From Poriferisodalis sp965198245 (GTDB lineage: Bacteria; Actinomycetota; Acidimicrobiia; Acidimicrobiales; Poriferisodalaceae), in the NCBI RefSeq assembly GCF_965198245.1, contig NZ_OZ240249.1, forward strand, positions 682,001 through 746,000: DNA of 64,000 nt, given 5' to 3'. Of the stretch, positions 43,250 through 52,966 are shown one piece after another; position 1 is the first letter of the stretch; every line of letters starts with the position of its first letter. Both the position numbers and the translations under genes were made by a program. The notes beneath the pieces are model-generated. The model saw only the letters and a list, made by a program, of their open reading frames with translations. It was not told where the DNA came from and ran no database searches.

Positions 43250-44416
43250 GTGATGCATTCACTGGAGTCCGTCACGGACTGTGAGGACTTCATCGTCGGC
43301 TGCCTGTTCATGGGCACAGGCGGCGGAGGCGACCCTGTCGAGGGCCTCGAGACCTTGACAGCTGCGCTCGACGACGGGCTGACCCTCCGATGGCACCACG
43401 CGGATCGCATTGACGACAACGCTCTCACGGCGATGGTGTACGGGATCGGGTCCATCGCCCCTCGATCCGATGACCATGCCGATTCGCTGCGCGAGGTGCG
43501 TCTTGGTGTGGGCGACGTTGTGGGTGACGACGCCATCTGTCTGGCCGTACGGGAATTGTCCGATCATCTCGGGCGACAGATCGGGTGCCTGGTGGCAGCG
43601 GAGCTTGGCGCCGCCAACGCGCCCGGTCCCATCGTTGCGGCCGCCCAGTTGGGCATCCCGATCGTTGACGGTGACTACTCGGGCCGAGCGATCCCCGAGG
43701 AAATGCAAAGCACTCCGTTTGCACACGGCATATCGAGCGACCCGTTAGCTGCCGTGGATCGATGGGGCAACACCGTCATCGTCAAGAAGACGGTCAATCC
43801 GTACATGCTTGAGCGAATCGCCCGTCACATCGCGATCGCGAGCTTCGACGAGGCGGCCATCGCGTCGACGCCGCTGGCTGGCCGTGACATGAAGGGCGTT
43901 CTTGTCCCGGGGACGCTGTCTCTGTGCCTCGAGATCGGCCGGGCTTGCCGTGTTGCGACTGAGGCCGGACACGATCCGGTCGCAGTCGCCCTCGAGGTGG
44001 TTGCCGGCTGGCGGCTGTTCGACGGTGTTGTGGTCAGCAAGGAATGGGAGGACTCGGGCGGCTTCATGATCGGAACGCTCAAGATTCGGGGAACGGGCGC
44101 GTGGGAGGGACACGTCCTGCGCACGTGGTTCAAGAACGAGACACACGTCACCTGGCTCGACGGCCAGCCGTGGGTCTGCAGCCCCGATCTGGTCACGCTC
44201 GTCGATCCCCGCAGTGCACGCGGCTTCACCAACACCGACATCGGGGAGGGCGACGAGGTGAGCGCGGTCGGCATGGCTGGCCTTGAGCTGCTCCGTCAGC
44301 CGGACACTCTCAGGAATGGCACCGGTCCGGCCTATTACGGCTTCGACGTGCCCTATGTACCGATCGAGCGGCTCATGCAATATGCCCCCCGGCTGGGGCG
44401 ACACGACTCAGCATGA
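43250..44416 (+). CDS. DUF917 (S-methyl-thiohydantoin desulfurase-like) protein
   Basis: This 388-residue protein begins with EDFIVGCLFMGTGGGGDPVE, the glycine-rich signature of DUF917, and continues with GAANAPGPIVAAAQLGIPIV, DGDYSGRAIPEEMQ and FKNETHVTW. Members are associated with hydantoin, thiohydantoin or amide catabolism. The first ATG is at 43250; a second is at 43253. It overlaps the dehydrogenase gene by four bases. Confidence 0.85.
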   Translation: MMHSLESVTDCEDFIVGCLFMGTGGGGDPVEGLETLTAALDDGLTLRWHHADRIDDNALTAMVYGIGSIAPRSDDHADSLREVRLGVGDVVGDDAICLAVRELSDHLGRQIGCLVAAELGAANAPGPIVAAAQLGIPIVDGDYSGRAIPEEMQSTPFAHGISSDPLAAVDRWGNTVIVKKTVNPYMLERIARHIAIASFDEAAIASTPLAGRDMKGVLVPGTLSLCLEIGRACRVATEAGHDPVAVALEVVAGWRLFDGVVVSKEWEDSGGFMIGTLKIRGTGAWEGHVLRTWFKNETHVTWLDGQPWVCSPDLVTLVDPRSARGFTNTDIGEGDEVSAVGMAGLELLRQPDTLRNGTGPAYYGFDVPYVPIERLMQYAPRLGRHDSA

Positions 44417-45933
44417 TCGATGCGGCTGAGACTCTTGCCGCTCTGGGCATAGAACCGACTCTCGCTGGATCCACGGACTTAGTCGCCACGAGTCCCATCG
44501 ATGGCAATGCCATAGGGCGAGTCGCGAGCGTCCAGAAAGACGAGATAGACGAACTGATTGCCCGATCGCGCTCAGCTTTCCTGCAGTGGCGTTGCGTGCC
44601 AGCTCCGAGACGTGGCGAGCTGATTCGCCTGCTGGGCAATGAGCTACGACGACTGAAGGAACCGCTGGGCCGGCTGGTGACCCTCGAGACGGGCAAGATC
44701 CTGCAAGAAGGACTCGGCGAAGTCCAAGAAATGATCGACATCTGTGACCTGGCGGTCGGGCTGTCCCGCCAGCTCCACGGCTCCACGATCGCATCCGAGC
44801 GCTCGCAGCATGCCCTGCGGGAGATCTGGCATCCCTATGGCCCCTCGGCGATCATCACCGCGTTCAATTTTCCGGTCGCTGTGTGGAGCTGGAACGCGGC
44901 ACTGGCTCTCGTCTGCGGAAACTCCATCATCTGGAAACCGTCCGACAAGGCTCCCCTCACTGCGGTCGCCGTTCATCGCATCCTGTCGGCAGTCCTCGAT
45001 CAATTCGGAAGCGACGCGCCGAGCCACCTCAGCCAACTGGCGGTCGGGAGTGCTGACATCGGTGCCGGGTTGGCAGCACATCAGGACGTCGCATTGGTCT
45101 CGGCCACTGGATCCACCGTGATGGGAAGGTCCGTCGGCAGCGCCGCATCCGCTCGATTCGCACGTGTGATTCTCGAGTTGGGTGGCAACAACGCGATGGT
45201 CATCGCCCGAAGTGCCGACATCGACTTGTCGATCGAAGCCGCCGTGTTCGCGGCAGTCGGCACTGCTGGGCAACGGTGCACATCGTTGCGTCGCCTCATT
45301 GTGCATCAGGCCGTGTACGACGAGGTTCTCGACCGTCTGCATGACACATACTCTCGACTGCCGGTCGGCAATCCGCTTGACGCCGGCACTCTGGTAGGCC
45401 CTCTCATCGACGTTGACGCCTTCGTCAACATGCAGCGCGCGCTGGAGATCGCAAGCGGTGGTGACTCGGGCAGAGTCCTCGGAGGGCAGCGTGTGCACGT
45501 CGAAGGCCTTTCTGGCGGCTTCTATGTGCAGCCCGCCTTGGTCGAGATGGGAGCACAGACCGAGATCGTCCGCCAGGAGACTTTCGCTCCCATTCTCTAT
45601 GTCCTCAAGTACGGCGACTTCGCAGATGCGCTGACGCTCAACAACGCCGTCGATCACGGGCTGTCATCGTCGCTGATGACCACAGACGTCAACGAAGCCG
45701 AACTCTTCGTATCGGCGACTGGCTCAGACTGCGGCTTGGCCAACATCAACGTCGGTCCGTCGGGGGCGGAGATAGGCGGTGCGTTCGGAGGGGAAAAGCA
45801 CACAGGCGGAGGCAGGGAATCCGGCAGTGACGCCTGGAAGGGCTATATGCGGCGACAGACGAGCACCGTCAACTACTCGCAAAGCCTTCTGCTGGCACAG
45901 GGCATCTCGTTCGGCTCGAAGGCGGATCGGTGA
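44413..45933 (+). CDS. ALDH7-type semialdehyde dehydrogenase (AASADH/Pcd-like)
   Basis: This 506-residue aldehyde dehydrogenase has FNFPVAVWSWNAALALVCGN, ELGGNNAMVIARSADID, the catalytic cysteine in GTAGQRCTSLRR, ETFAPILYVLKYGD, and the ALDH7 signature GAFGGEKHTGGGRESGSDAW followed by KGYMRRQTSTVNYS. ALDH7 enzymes (antiquitin, Pcd) oxidise aminoadipate semialdehyde or its cyclic form. It overlaps both neighbours by four bases, so it is in strict translational coupling. Confidence 0.9.
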   Translation: MIDAAETLAALGIEPTLAGSTDLVATSPIDGNAIGRVASVQKDEIDELIARSRSAFLQWRCVPAPRRGELIRLLGNELRRLKEPLGRLVTLETGKILQEGLGEVQEMIDICDLAVGLSRQLHGSTIASERSQHALREIWHPYGPSAIITAFNFPVAVWSWNAALALVCGNSIIWKPSDKAPLTAVAVHRILSAVLDQFGSDAPSHLSQLAVGSADIGAGLAAHQDVALVSATGSTVMGRSVGSAASARFARVILELGGNNAMVIARSADIDLSIEAAVFAAVGTAGQRCTSLRRLIVHQAVYDEVLDRLHDTYSRLPVGNPLDAGTLVGPLIDVDAFVNMQRALEIASGGDSGRVLGGQRVHVEGLSGGFYVQPALVEMGAQTEIVRQETFAPILYVLKYGDFADALTLNNAVDHGLSSSLMTTDVNEAELFVSATGSDCGLANINVGPSGAEIGGAFGGEKHTGGGRESGSDAWKGYMRRQTSTVNYSQSLLLAQGISFGSKADR

Positions 45934-47027
45934 CGTTCCGCGAGATAGCCGTGCTCGGCTTGGGAAGCGTCGGCCGACTGGCGGCCGAGCTGCTTCAGGA
46001 AACCGGATTCGATGTCACTGGTCTCGATGAACGGGTGCCCGAGAGCCTCAGCTTCCCCTGTGCTCCCATAGATGCGAGCGACGAAGCGCAACTTTCTTAT
46101 GCATTGTCCGGCAGGGAAGCAGTGTTGTCATGCCTTCCGTACGACCTCAACGCCGCGGTGGCAACCGTCGCTCATCAACTGGGGATTCACTACTTCGACC
46201 TCACCGAGGATGTCTCGACTACTCAGCGAATCCTGGGGCTGGCAGAGACCTCGACGGCCGTCATGGCCCCCCAATGCGGACTTGCGCCCGGATTCGTGGG
46301 GATAGTGACCGCAGACCTCGCGGCACGACTCGACACGTGCCGCTCGCTGAAGCTGCGAGCCGGAGCACTTCCGCAGCATCCCTCGGGCCGTCTCGGCTAT
46401 GCGTTCAATTGGTCGCCCATGGGAGTCGTCAACGAGTACTTGAACGACTGCGAAGTCATCGAAGACGGGGTGCACAAGTTCGTATCGCCCATGGAATGGC
46501 ACGAGACCGTCTACGTGGGCGGCACGAAGCTCGAAGCCTTCACGACCTCCGGCGGCATCGGAACGATGTGTTCCAGCTACCTCGGTTACGTCGACAACGT
46601 GGACTACAAGACCCTGCGGTACCCGGGTCATGTCGACCTCATGAACTTCCTGTTCCACGAGCTGCTGATGAGAGAGCGGCGAACGCTGTCGAGCGAGATC
46701 CTGCGACGCGCCAAACCGCCCGTCAAAGACGACATTGTCTATGTCCACATCGCAGCAGAAGGAGAAGAGGGAGGCAACCCACTCCGGTTGGAGTACGTCC
46801 GGTCGTTCTTGCCGATACGACTCTGCGGACGCTCAAGAACGGCCATTGCCTGGACAACAGCAGCGTCTGCCGTGGGGGTCATCGAACTCGTGAGGCGCGG
46901 CGAACTTCCTGCGAAGGGGTTCCTCAAGCAGGAGGCAGTGCCGTTCGCGTCGTTCACGTTGACTCCGACGGGTTCGCTGTTCGTCGAGTCTGACCCGGCC
47001 GTTGGGCATCGAGATCTGCTTGCATGA
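45930..47027 (+). CDS. Saccharopine dehydrogenase-like oxidoreductase
   Basis: This 365-residue protein has a Rossmann start REIAVLGLGSVGRLAAELLQ and VLSCLPYDLNAAVATVAHQL with HYFDLTEDV, matching the Sacchrp_dh_NADP fold. The C-terminal half (GLAPGFVGIVTADLAARLDT, LRAGALPQHP, GYAFNWSPMGVVNEYLNDCE, TSGGIGTM) matches saccharopine reductase-like proteins. Together with the ALDH7 enzyme this points to lysine- or opine-like chemistry. It overlaps the neighbouring genes by four bases on each side. Confidence 0.88.
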   Translation: MTFREIAVLGLGSVGRLAAELLQETGFDVTGLDERVPESLSFPCAPIDASDEAQLSYALSGREAVLSCLPYDLNAAVATVAHQLGIHYFDLTEDVSTTQRILGLAETSTAVMAPQCGLAPGFVGIVTADLAARLDTCRSLKLRAGALPQHPSGRLGYAFNWSPMGVVNEYLNDCEVIEDGVHKFVSPMEWHETVYVGGTKLEAFTTSGGIGTMCSSYLGYVDNVDYKTLRYPGHVDLMNFLFHELLMRERRTLSSEILRRAKPPVKDDIVYVHIAAEGEEGGNPLRLEYVRSFLPIRLCGRSRTAIAWTTAASAVGVIELVRRGELPAKGFLKQEAVPFASFTLTPTGSLFVESDPAVGHRDLLA

Positions 47028-48442
47028 CTTCGGCGCACACCGCACCGCTTGATCCGCTCGACCTTGAGGCCTTTCGACGTCACGCCCATTCGCTCGTCGA
47101 CTGGGTGGCCGATTATCTCGCCGGGCTCGACAACCTCTCCGTGTGCTCGACTGTCAACCCAGGTGATGTCCGTGCGAAGCTCCCCCAGCGAGCTCCGGAG
47201 CAGCCCGAACCCTTCGAGGCTCTGCTGAGCGACCTTGACCGTGTTGTGGTGCCCGGACTTGCGCACTGGCAGCATCCGGGATGGCTGGGCTACTTCCCGG
47301 CCGGTTCCTCGCCGGCATCGGTGCTCGGCGAATTGGCCTGCGCCGGCTTCGGCGTCGTGGGCATGCTGTGGTCCTCCTCGCCAGCGGCGACCGAGATCGA
47401 ATCGCATGTCTTGGACTGGCTCGTCGACCTGTTGGGTGTGCCGCAGCATTGGAAGACGACCGACATCGGCGGAGGCGTCCTCCAATCGGGCGCGTCGGCG
47501 TCCACCCACACGATGCTTGTCGTCGCCCGCGAGGTCTGCCGCAAGCGAACGGGGGCAGCCATCGATGACATGGTGGTCTACACGTCGCGCGAAGCCCATT
47601 CCTCGGTCGAGAAGGGCGCCCGCGTCGCCGGGTACCGACACATCCGTTTCGTCGGAACCGACGCCGAATTCGCCATGCAACCCGATGCGCTTGCTGCCGC
47701 GGTCGAATCGGATCGGGCAGGCGGCTTGATGCCCGCGTTCGTGTGCTCGACGGTCGGGACGACCGGAACCACAGCAGTCGATCCGGTTCGTGAGATTGCA
47801 GCAATCGCCCGCTCCGAGCACCTCTGGCATCACGTTGACGCCGCATACTCAGGATCAGCCATGATCTGCGACGAGTTCCGGCCCTATCAGGACGGCCTGG
47901 AACTCGTCGACAGCTACACCTTCAACCCTCACAAGTGGCTCGCCACCAATCTCGACTGCTCCGTCATGTGGGTCGCAGACCGGCGGCCGCTCATCGAAAC
48001 CCTGAGCATCCTGCCGCCCTACCTGCAAAACGCAGCCACAGCGTCAGGTCACGTCATCGACTACCGGGATTGGCATCTGCCACTGGACCGACCCTTTAGG
48101 GCGCTGAAGCTCTGGTTCGTGTTGCGCAGTTTCGGGGCGGACGGGCTGCGCAAGATGATTCGGAACCATGTGGCGTGGACGCGCCGGATCGCAAAGCACA
48201 TCGACCGTCATCCCAGACTCGAGCGCATCGCAGAGGTTTCGTTCGCGTTGGTCGCATTCGCTCATCGGGACGGCAATACGGCTACCGATGACCTCGTGGA
48301 GAGGATCAACCGGGACGGGCGCTTCTACATCACCGCCTCCGAGGTCGACGGCCGTCGTTACGCTCGAATCGTTGTTGGTTCGACCTGGACTACCGAGGCT
48401 CATATCGACGCTGTGTGGGACTTGATCGACAAGAGCGCGTGA
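47024..48442 (+). CDS. PLP-dependent decarboxylase (aromatic-L-amino-acid type)
   Basis: This 472-residue group II decarboxylase has HWQHPGWLGYFPAGSSPASVL followed by GELACAGFGVVGMLWSSSPA, GVLQSGASASTHTMLVVARE, an HVDAAYSGSA cofactor aspartate and the PLP lysine in FNPHKWLATNLDCSVMWV. It resembles aromatic amino acid decarboxylases of plants, animals and actinobacteria. Its substrate is unknown. It overlaps the upstream gene by four bases and is followed 2 bases later by the permease start. Confidence 0.9.
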   Translation: MTSAHTAPLDPLDLEAFRRHAHSLVDWVADYLAGLDNLSVCSTVNPGDVRAKLPQRAPEQPEPFEALLSDLDRVVVPGLAHWQHPGWLGYFPAGSSPASVLGELACAGFGVVGMLWSSSPAATEIESHVLDWLVDLLGVPQHWKTTDIGGGVLQSGASASTHTMLVVAREVCRKRTGAAIDDMVVYTSREAHSSVEKGARVAGYRHIRFVGTDAEFAMQPDALAAAVESDRAGGLMPAFVCSTVGTTGTTAVDPVREIAAIARSEHLWHHVDAAYSGSAMICDEFRPYQDGLELVDSYTFNPHKWLATNLDCSVMWVADRRPLIETLSILPPYLQNAATASGHVIDYRDWHLPLDRPFRALKLWFVLRSFGADGLRKMIRNHVAWTRRIAKHIDRHPRLERIAEVSFALVAFAHRDGNTATDDLVERINRDGRFYITASEVDGRRYARIVVGSTWTTEAHIDAVWDLIDKSA

Positions 48443-48444
48443 CG

Positions 48445-49530
48445 ATGGCCCCGATCCCGGTTCCGTCGATCTCACCCATCGGGGATCACACTCGCGAGAC
48501 AAGATCCAAGAGCGGCAGAGGTATCGGGTTCAAGTACCTGACGCGGCGGGCGGCAACGAGTCTCCTCGTGATCCTGGGCGTCGTCACGATCACGTTTGTG
48601 GTCTCGCGCCTCGTTCCGTCGGACCCAGCTCAGCTGTATGCAGGGGCGCGAGCCCGTCCTGAGCAGGTGGAGCAGGTTCGGCAGGATCTCAACCTCGATG
48701 CACCGGTGCTTTCCCAATATGTGTCCTACCTCGGGGACTTGGCGCGGGGCGATCTCGGAGTGTCGTTCGCTACGCGACGTCCAATCGCACAGGACCTGCG
48801 TCGATTCCTGCCGGCAACCCTGGAGCTGGCGCTCGCGGCAACGCTGCTGTCAATGATCATCGGCATACCAGCCGGTGTCTTGGCAGCGGCTCGCCGAAGC
48901 CGTCTGAGCGACACCTTCATTCGCTTGTTCGCGGTGACGGGAGTGTCGATGCCAGTGTTCTGGGGTGCCCTGCTGCTGCAATTGCTGTTCGCATCCCGCT
49001 TGGGATGGCTGCCGCTCGCTGGTCGAACCGACTCCCGGGTGACCTTCGATGAGATCACCGGTTTCTTCGCCATCGACTCGTTGCTGTCAGGAAGCCCGTC
49101 GAACTTCGCAGACGTGATCGTTCACCTCGCGATGCCGGTGGCGGTGATGGCCGCGTACCCCCTCGGGCTCACGATCCGACTGATACGGGGCTCGATGCTC
49201 GAAGTGCTGGGCAGCGACTACATCGAAGCCGCACAGGTAGCACAGGTTCCCCGGCGCACCGTGCTCAGCCGACTCGCGCTGAAGAATGCTGTCCTACCTG
49301 CACTGACGGTGCTGGGGCTGACGTTCGCCTATTCGGTGTCGAGCGCGTTCTTGGTGGAGACCGTGTTCGCATGGCCAGGCATCGGCAAGTATCTGACCGA
49401 CGCGGTGGTGCGTGTCGACTACCCGGTGATTGCGGCGGCAGCGATGGCCGTCACGATCGTGTATGTGCTGGTCAACCTCGCGTTGGATCTAATTCAGGCG
49501 CGGTTGGATCCCCGAGTGGTGCTGGGCTGA
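48445..49530 (+). CDS. DppB-type ABC transporter permease
   Basis: This 361-residue permease has six membrane segments, starting ATSLLVILGVVTITFVVSRL and the family signature LVPSDPAQLYAG. The EAA loop is SDYIEAAQVAQVPRRTVLSR. The start was taken at the ATG 2 bases after the decarboxylase stop, instead of the in-frame ATG at 48415 inside the decarboxylase gene. It pairs with the DppC-type gene through a TGATG overlap. Confidence 0.92.
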   Translation: MAPIPVPSISPIGDHTRETRSKSGRGIGFKYLTRRAATSLLVILGVVTITFVVSRLVPSDPAQLYAGARARPEQVEQVRQDLNLDAPVLSQYVSYLGDLARGDLGVSFATRRPIAQDLRRFLPATLELALAATLLSMIIGIPAGVLAAARRSRLSDTFIRLFAVTGVSMPVFWGALLLQLLFASRLGWLPLAGRTDSRVTFDEITGFFAIDSLLSGSPSNFADVIVHLAMPVAVMAAYPLGLTIRLIRGSMLEVLGSDYIEAAQVAQVPRRTVLSRLALKNAVLPALTVLGLTFAYSVSSAFLVETVFAWPGIGKYLTDAVVRVDYPVIAAAAMAVTIVYVLVNLALDLIQARLDPRVVLG

Positions 49531-50459
49531 TGCACACAGACCCGCAGCCGCGTGCGCGCCGGTTCGGCCTCGGCGCTGCGGGACGGGACCGTCGCAGGTT
49601 CGTGGCGCCGGGCGGAGCGCTGTGGCATTTCGTCCGAAGCCGGCTGGGAGTCGCTGCGACGGTGATTGTGGTGCTGTTCACGCTGGCAGCGGTGTTGGCT
49701 CCGTGGCTGACGCCGTATGCCGATGCCGGCCGCGGCGTGCCTGACTTGCCTATCCGGCTCCAAGCACCCAGCTGGTCACATTGGTTGGGCACCGACGACC
49801 TAGGGCGCGATGTGCTTGCTCGGATCCTGTTCGGTGCTCGCACCGCGATGTATGTCGCTGTCGGGGTCGTGGTGCTGTCCGTCGTGATCGGTGTCGCGGT
49901 AGGTGCCATTGCCGGGTACTTCGGTCGTTGGGTGGACGAAATCCTGATGCGCATCACCGACACGTTCCTCGCGTTTCCTCCGCTGTTGCTGGCAGTGCTG
50001 GTTGCTGCCGCTCTGGGTGCGAGCTTGCGGAACACGGTCATCGCCATCGCGATCTCGTGGTGGCCTTGGTACGCGCGTCTGGTGCGTTCCCAAGTGCTGA
50101 GTCTGCGAGAACGCTCCTTCGTCAAGGCGGTCAGGGCCATCGGCGTCCCCGACCGACGCGTCATCACTGTGCACATCGTGCCCAATGCGATGGCGCCAGT
50201 TTGGGTTCAGGCAACCGCCGATCTCGGCGCGGCAGTGCTCACGGCTGCGGGACTGAGCTTTGTAGGGCTCGGACCGCGACCGCCAACCGCGGATTGGGGA
50301 ACCATGATCGCCCAAGGCCGCCAATACGTCCTCTCGGGACAGTGGTGGATCGCCGGCTTCGCCGGAGCTGCCATCGTGATTGTGGCAATGGCCTTCAACC
50401 TCGCCGGCGACGTCATCCGAGATGTCACCGATCCCCGCACCCGAGGTGACCAGCAATGA
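49530..50459 (+). CDS. DppC-type ABC transporter permease
   Basis: This 309-residue permease has the N-terminal helix RSRLGVAATVIVVLFTLAAV, the signature HWLGTDDLGRDVLARILFGA and the EAA loop ERSFVKAVRAIGVPDRRVIT. The start ATG at 49530 overlaps the previous stop (TGATG). The longer frame from 49371 is inside dppB and is a shadow. It overlaps the ATPase gene by four bases. Confidence 0.92.
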   Translation: MHTDPQPRARRFGLGAAGRDRRRFVAPGGALWHFVRSRLGVAATVIVVLFTLAAVLAPWLTPYADAGRGVPDLPIRLQAPSWSHWLGTDDLGRDVLARILFGARTAMYVAVGVVVLSVVIGVAVGAIAGYFGRWVDEILMRITDTFLAFPPLLLAVLVAAALGASLRNTVIAIAISWWPWYARLVRSQVLSLRERSFVKAVRAIGVPDRRVITVHIVPNAMAPVWVQATADLGAAVLTAAGLSFVGLGPRPPTADWGTMIAQGRQYVLSGQWWIAGFAGAAIVIVAMAFNLAGDVIRDVTDPRTRGDQQ

Positions 50460-51385
50460 CACCTCTTCTTGAAGTCCAGGACCTGCATGTGTCATTCAAT
50501 CCCCCCACGGGGTCCGTGCGCGCTGTACGCGGCGTGTCGCTACGAGTCGGCCAGGGAGAGATATTGGGGGTGGTCGGCGAGTCGGGCTGCGGCAAGACAG
50601 TGCTGTTTCGAGCCCTGCTCGGATTGTTGCCCGCCACCGCGACCGTGAGCGGCGCGATGCGCTTTCGCGGTGAGATGATGCCTATCGACGGCGCCCTTCA
50701 GGGCGCAGCGGCGCTCGTCTATCAGAATCCGGGCGCTGCCCTGAACCCAGTGTTCACCATCGGTCGGCAACTGCAAATCGTCGCCGGTACTCGAGATTCC
50801 GAAGTTCTGTGCAGCTTGCTGGCCCAGGCAGGTCTTGCGGAACCGGAGCGCCTGCTGGATTCCTATCCGCATGAGTTCTCGGGCGGGATGAGACAACGGG
50901 CAGTGATCGCTCTTGCACTCGCTCAGAACCCTCGTCTCCTCATTGCTGACGAGCCGACCACTGCGCTCGATGTCACAACCCAGACACAGGTCTTGGATCT
51001 CATCGCCGACCTGCGCCAATCGAGTCAGCTCGCTGTCGTGCTCATCAGTCACGACCTGGCTGCGATCCGGCGCGTGTGCGACCGAGTCGTAGTGCTCTAC
51101 GCCGGTCGTGTCGCTGAGACCGGCTCTACCGATCAAGTCCTCGACAGGCCGACTCACCCCTACACGCGAGCTTTGCTCGAATCGGTTCCTCGACCTGAGG
51201 CGGTGGGCGGAGACCTGCTTTCGATTCCTGGGAGCGTGCCCGATGGTCGTGACGAGATCACGGGCTGTGCCTTTGCGCCTCGCTGCCGCCACGCCAGCGA
51301 GCCCTGCCGTGTCAGACAGCCGCCGCTGCACCGAGTTCAGACGGGCCACGACGCTGCGTGTGTCTTGGTGGAGGCCTCGAAGTGA
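50456..51385 (+). CDS. DppD-type ABC transporter ATPase
   Basis: This 309-residue ATPase has Walker A GESGCGKT, the Q-loop VYQNPGAALNPVFT, signature FSGGMRQR, Walker B LLIADEPTTALD and H-loop LISHDLA. The C-terminal oligopeptide-ABC extension includes PHPYTRALLESVP-like THPYTRALLESVPRPEAVGG and a GCAFAPRCRHASEPC motif, where cysteines coordinate an Fe-S cluster in related proteins. It overlaps the last gene by four bases. Confidence 0.93.
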   Translation: MTPLLEVQDLHVSFNPPTGSVRAVRGVSLRVGQGEILGVVGESGCGKTVLFRALLGLLPATATVSGAMRFRGEMMPIDGALQGAAALVYQNPGAALNPVFTIGRQLQIVAGTRDSEVLCSLLAQAGLAEPERLLDSYPHEFSGGMRQRAVIALALAQNPRLLIADEPTTALDVTTQTQVLDLIADLRQSSQLAVVLISHDLAAIRRVCDRVVVLYAGRVAETGSTDQVLDRPTHPYTRALLESVPRPEAVGGDLLSIPGSVPDGRDEITGCAFAPRCRHASEPCRVRQPPLHRVQTGHDAACVLVEASK

Positions 51386-52158
51386 GTCCACTGCTCTCCA
51401 TTCAGGGCTTGCGTGTGGGTTACGCGAACCGAGCATCGAGACATACGCGGTCGAACTTGGTGATCGACGATATGGACCTCGAGGTGTTCGAGGGCGAGAC
51501 GCTTGCGGTTGTCGGTGAGTCAGGAGCGGGAAAGTCCACTCTCGCCGAAGCCATAATCGGTCTGATCCAACCCACTGACGGCAGCATCCGCTTCGATGGC
51601 ACAGAGCTCGTCGGATTGCGGGGGCGGAACCGGCGCCGGATTCGGAGCCGAATGCAAATGGTGGCGCAGAACCCGCTGCTCGCACTCAATCCACGCCGAC
51701 CCATCGGAAACCAGGTCGAAGAGCCGCTGCTCGTTCACACGCGGCTCAAACGGGTCCAGCGCCGACTGCGTGCGGACGAGATGATGGCCGCACTCGATCT
51801 GAGTCCTGCCATGCGTGACCGGCTCCCGCACGAACTCAGCGGCGGTCAGGCCCAACGGGTTGTGCTCGCTCGGGCACTGGTCCTCGAGCCCTCGATGATG
51901 ATCTTCGACGAACCGACATCTTCGCTCGACGTCTCTGTGCAGGCAGGCGTGCTGAACCTCCTGCAGCAGCTCAAAGCAGATCGCAGCCTCACGTATCTGT
52001 TCATCACGCACGACCTCGGCGTCGCTCGCCACCTTGCGGACCGAATCGCAGTCATGCGCTTCGGAGAGATAGTGGAGAAACAGGCGACTCGTGCACTCTT
52101 CGAAGCTCCTCAGCATTCCTACACGTGCACGCTGCTCGGGTCATCGTTGACGGTCTAG
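51382..52158 (+). CDS. DppF-type ABC transporter ATPase
   Basis: This 258-residue ATPase has Walker A GESGAGKS, Q-loop VAQNPLLALNPRR, signature LSGGQAQR, Walker B MMIFDEPTSSLD and H-loop FITHDLG. The start GTG at 51382 overlaps the DppD-type stop. It lacks the long C-terminal extension of the partner, ending shortly after HSYTCTLLGSS. It is the last gene of the operon; AT-rich sequence follows after about 190 bases. Confidence 0.92.
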   Translation: MSPLLSIQGLRVGYANRASRHTRSNLVIDDMDLEVFEGETLAVVGESGAGKSTLAEAIIGLIQPTDGSIRFDGTELVGLRGRNRRRIRSRMQMVAQNPLLALNPRRPIGNQVEEPLLVHTRLKRVQRRLRADEMMAALDLSPAMRDRLPHELSGGQAQRVVLARALVLEPSMMIFDEPTSSLDVSVQAGVLNLLQQLKADRSLTYLFITHDLGVARHLADRIAVMRFGEIVEKQATRALFEAPQHSYTCTLLGSSLTV

Positions 52159-52397
52159 GGGGACGCCGCGGCGCTCGACAACGGGACAGTGCCGCCGGAC
52201 TTCTCGCCGAGAGGCGCGGAAGCAGAGTGCATCGCCCACGAATTGGCGGCCGGGAACAAGTGCGTGCAGTCGCGGCATTGGGATTGGCGAATCGACATCT
52301 AGCCGGCGGGACGCCAACCGCGTTGAGTCAATCGCGCGGTTCTGTGCCACATTTTTTGTAACACAAATAAATTGACTCGAAGTGTCCTGTTCGATCA
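52159..52397. other. Spacer after the nine-gene operon
   Basis: No gene is recognisable. The last 50 bases (from about 52350) contain an AT-rich patch, CATTTTTTGTAACACAAATA, unlike its surroundings. It may mark the end of the operon transcript or the junction with the second accessory zone. Confidence 0.4.
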
Positions 52398-52966
52398 TCA
52401 CCGTGCATGGGTCTTGCGCCCCTGCGACGACATCTTCGGTGGTCTTGGCTGCAGGCCTCGCTGAAGAGCTCGGGCCGAAGACGCGACACAGTGTCGGCAA
52501 GTCGGCCACTTCCTTCTTGGGCAACGATGCGCTTCTCGGTGTCGCGGCTCTGGTCCTCGATCGAGAGCTCTTGCTTTCTGCGGCGTCGACGGGAGCCTCG
52601 TCGTGAACGACACGACGTCTCCATCAATTTGGATCTCGAAGAACTCTTTGGCTGCATTGGATGCGTCGCTGAACATGTCACGCAGCTGGTTGGCATCTTC
52701 ACCTTCAACGCCACCGCGCTCAAGCCAGAATTCGAACGACCGACCCTTTCGAACGGACGTAACCCGCTCCACCTGTAGACCAGCCCGCTCGATGATGCAC
52801 ATCCACTCGTCTCGACGGTAGCTACGGACGTGAGTCGGGTCACGGCGTCGCTCGACCATGTCGAGGAAGGCATCAAGCTCGGGATCGTCGGGCGACATGC
52901 TGTCAACAACGACGTACCGTCCACCAGGACGCAGGACGCGTGCAGCCTCCCCGATGGCGGTGTCGG
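52398..52966 (-). pseudogene. Class I SAM methyltransferase, C-terminal half only
   Basis: The frame reads DTAIGEAARVLRPGGRYVVV, DSMSPDDPELDAFLDMVERR and RDPTHVRSYRRDEWMCIIER, matching motif IV onward of YcgJ/UbiE-like methyltransferases, then GLQVERVTSVRKGRSFEFWL. The N-terminal SAM-binding glycine motif is absent. Upstream, the frame runs into the DUF983 remnant, so the two were joined by a deletion. The C-terminal 60 residues are arginine-rich and probably out of the original frame. Confidence 0.65.
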
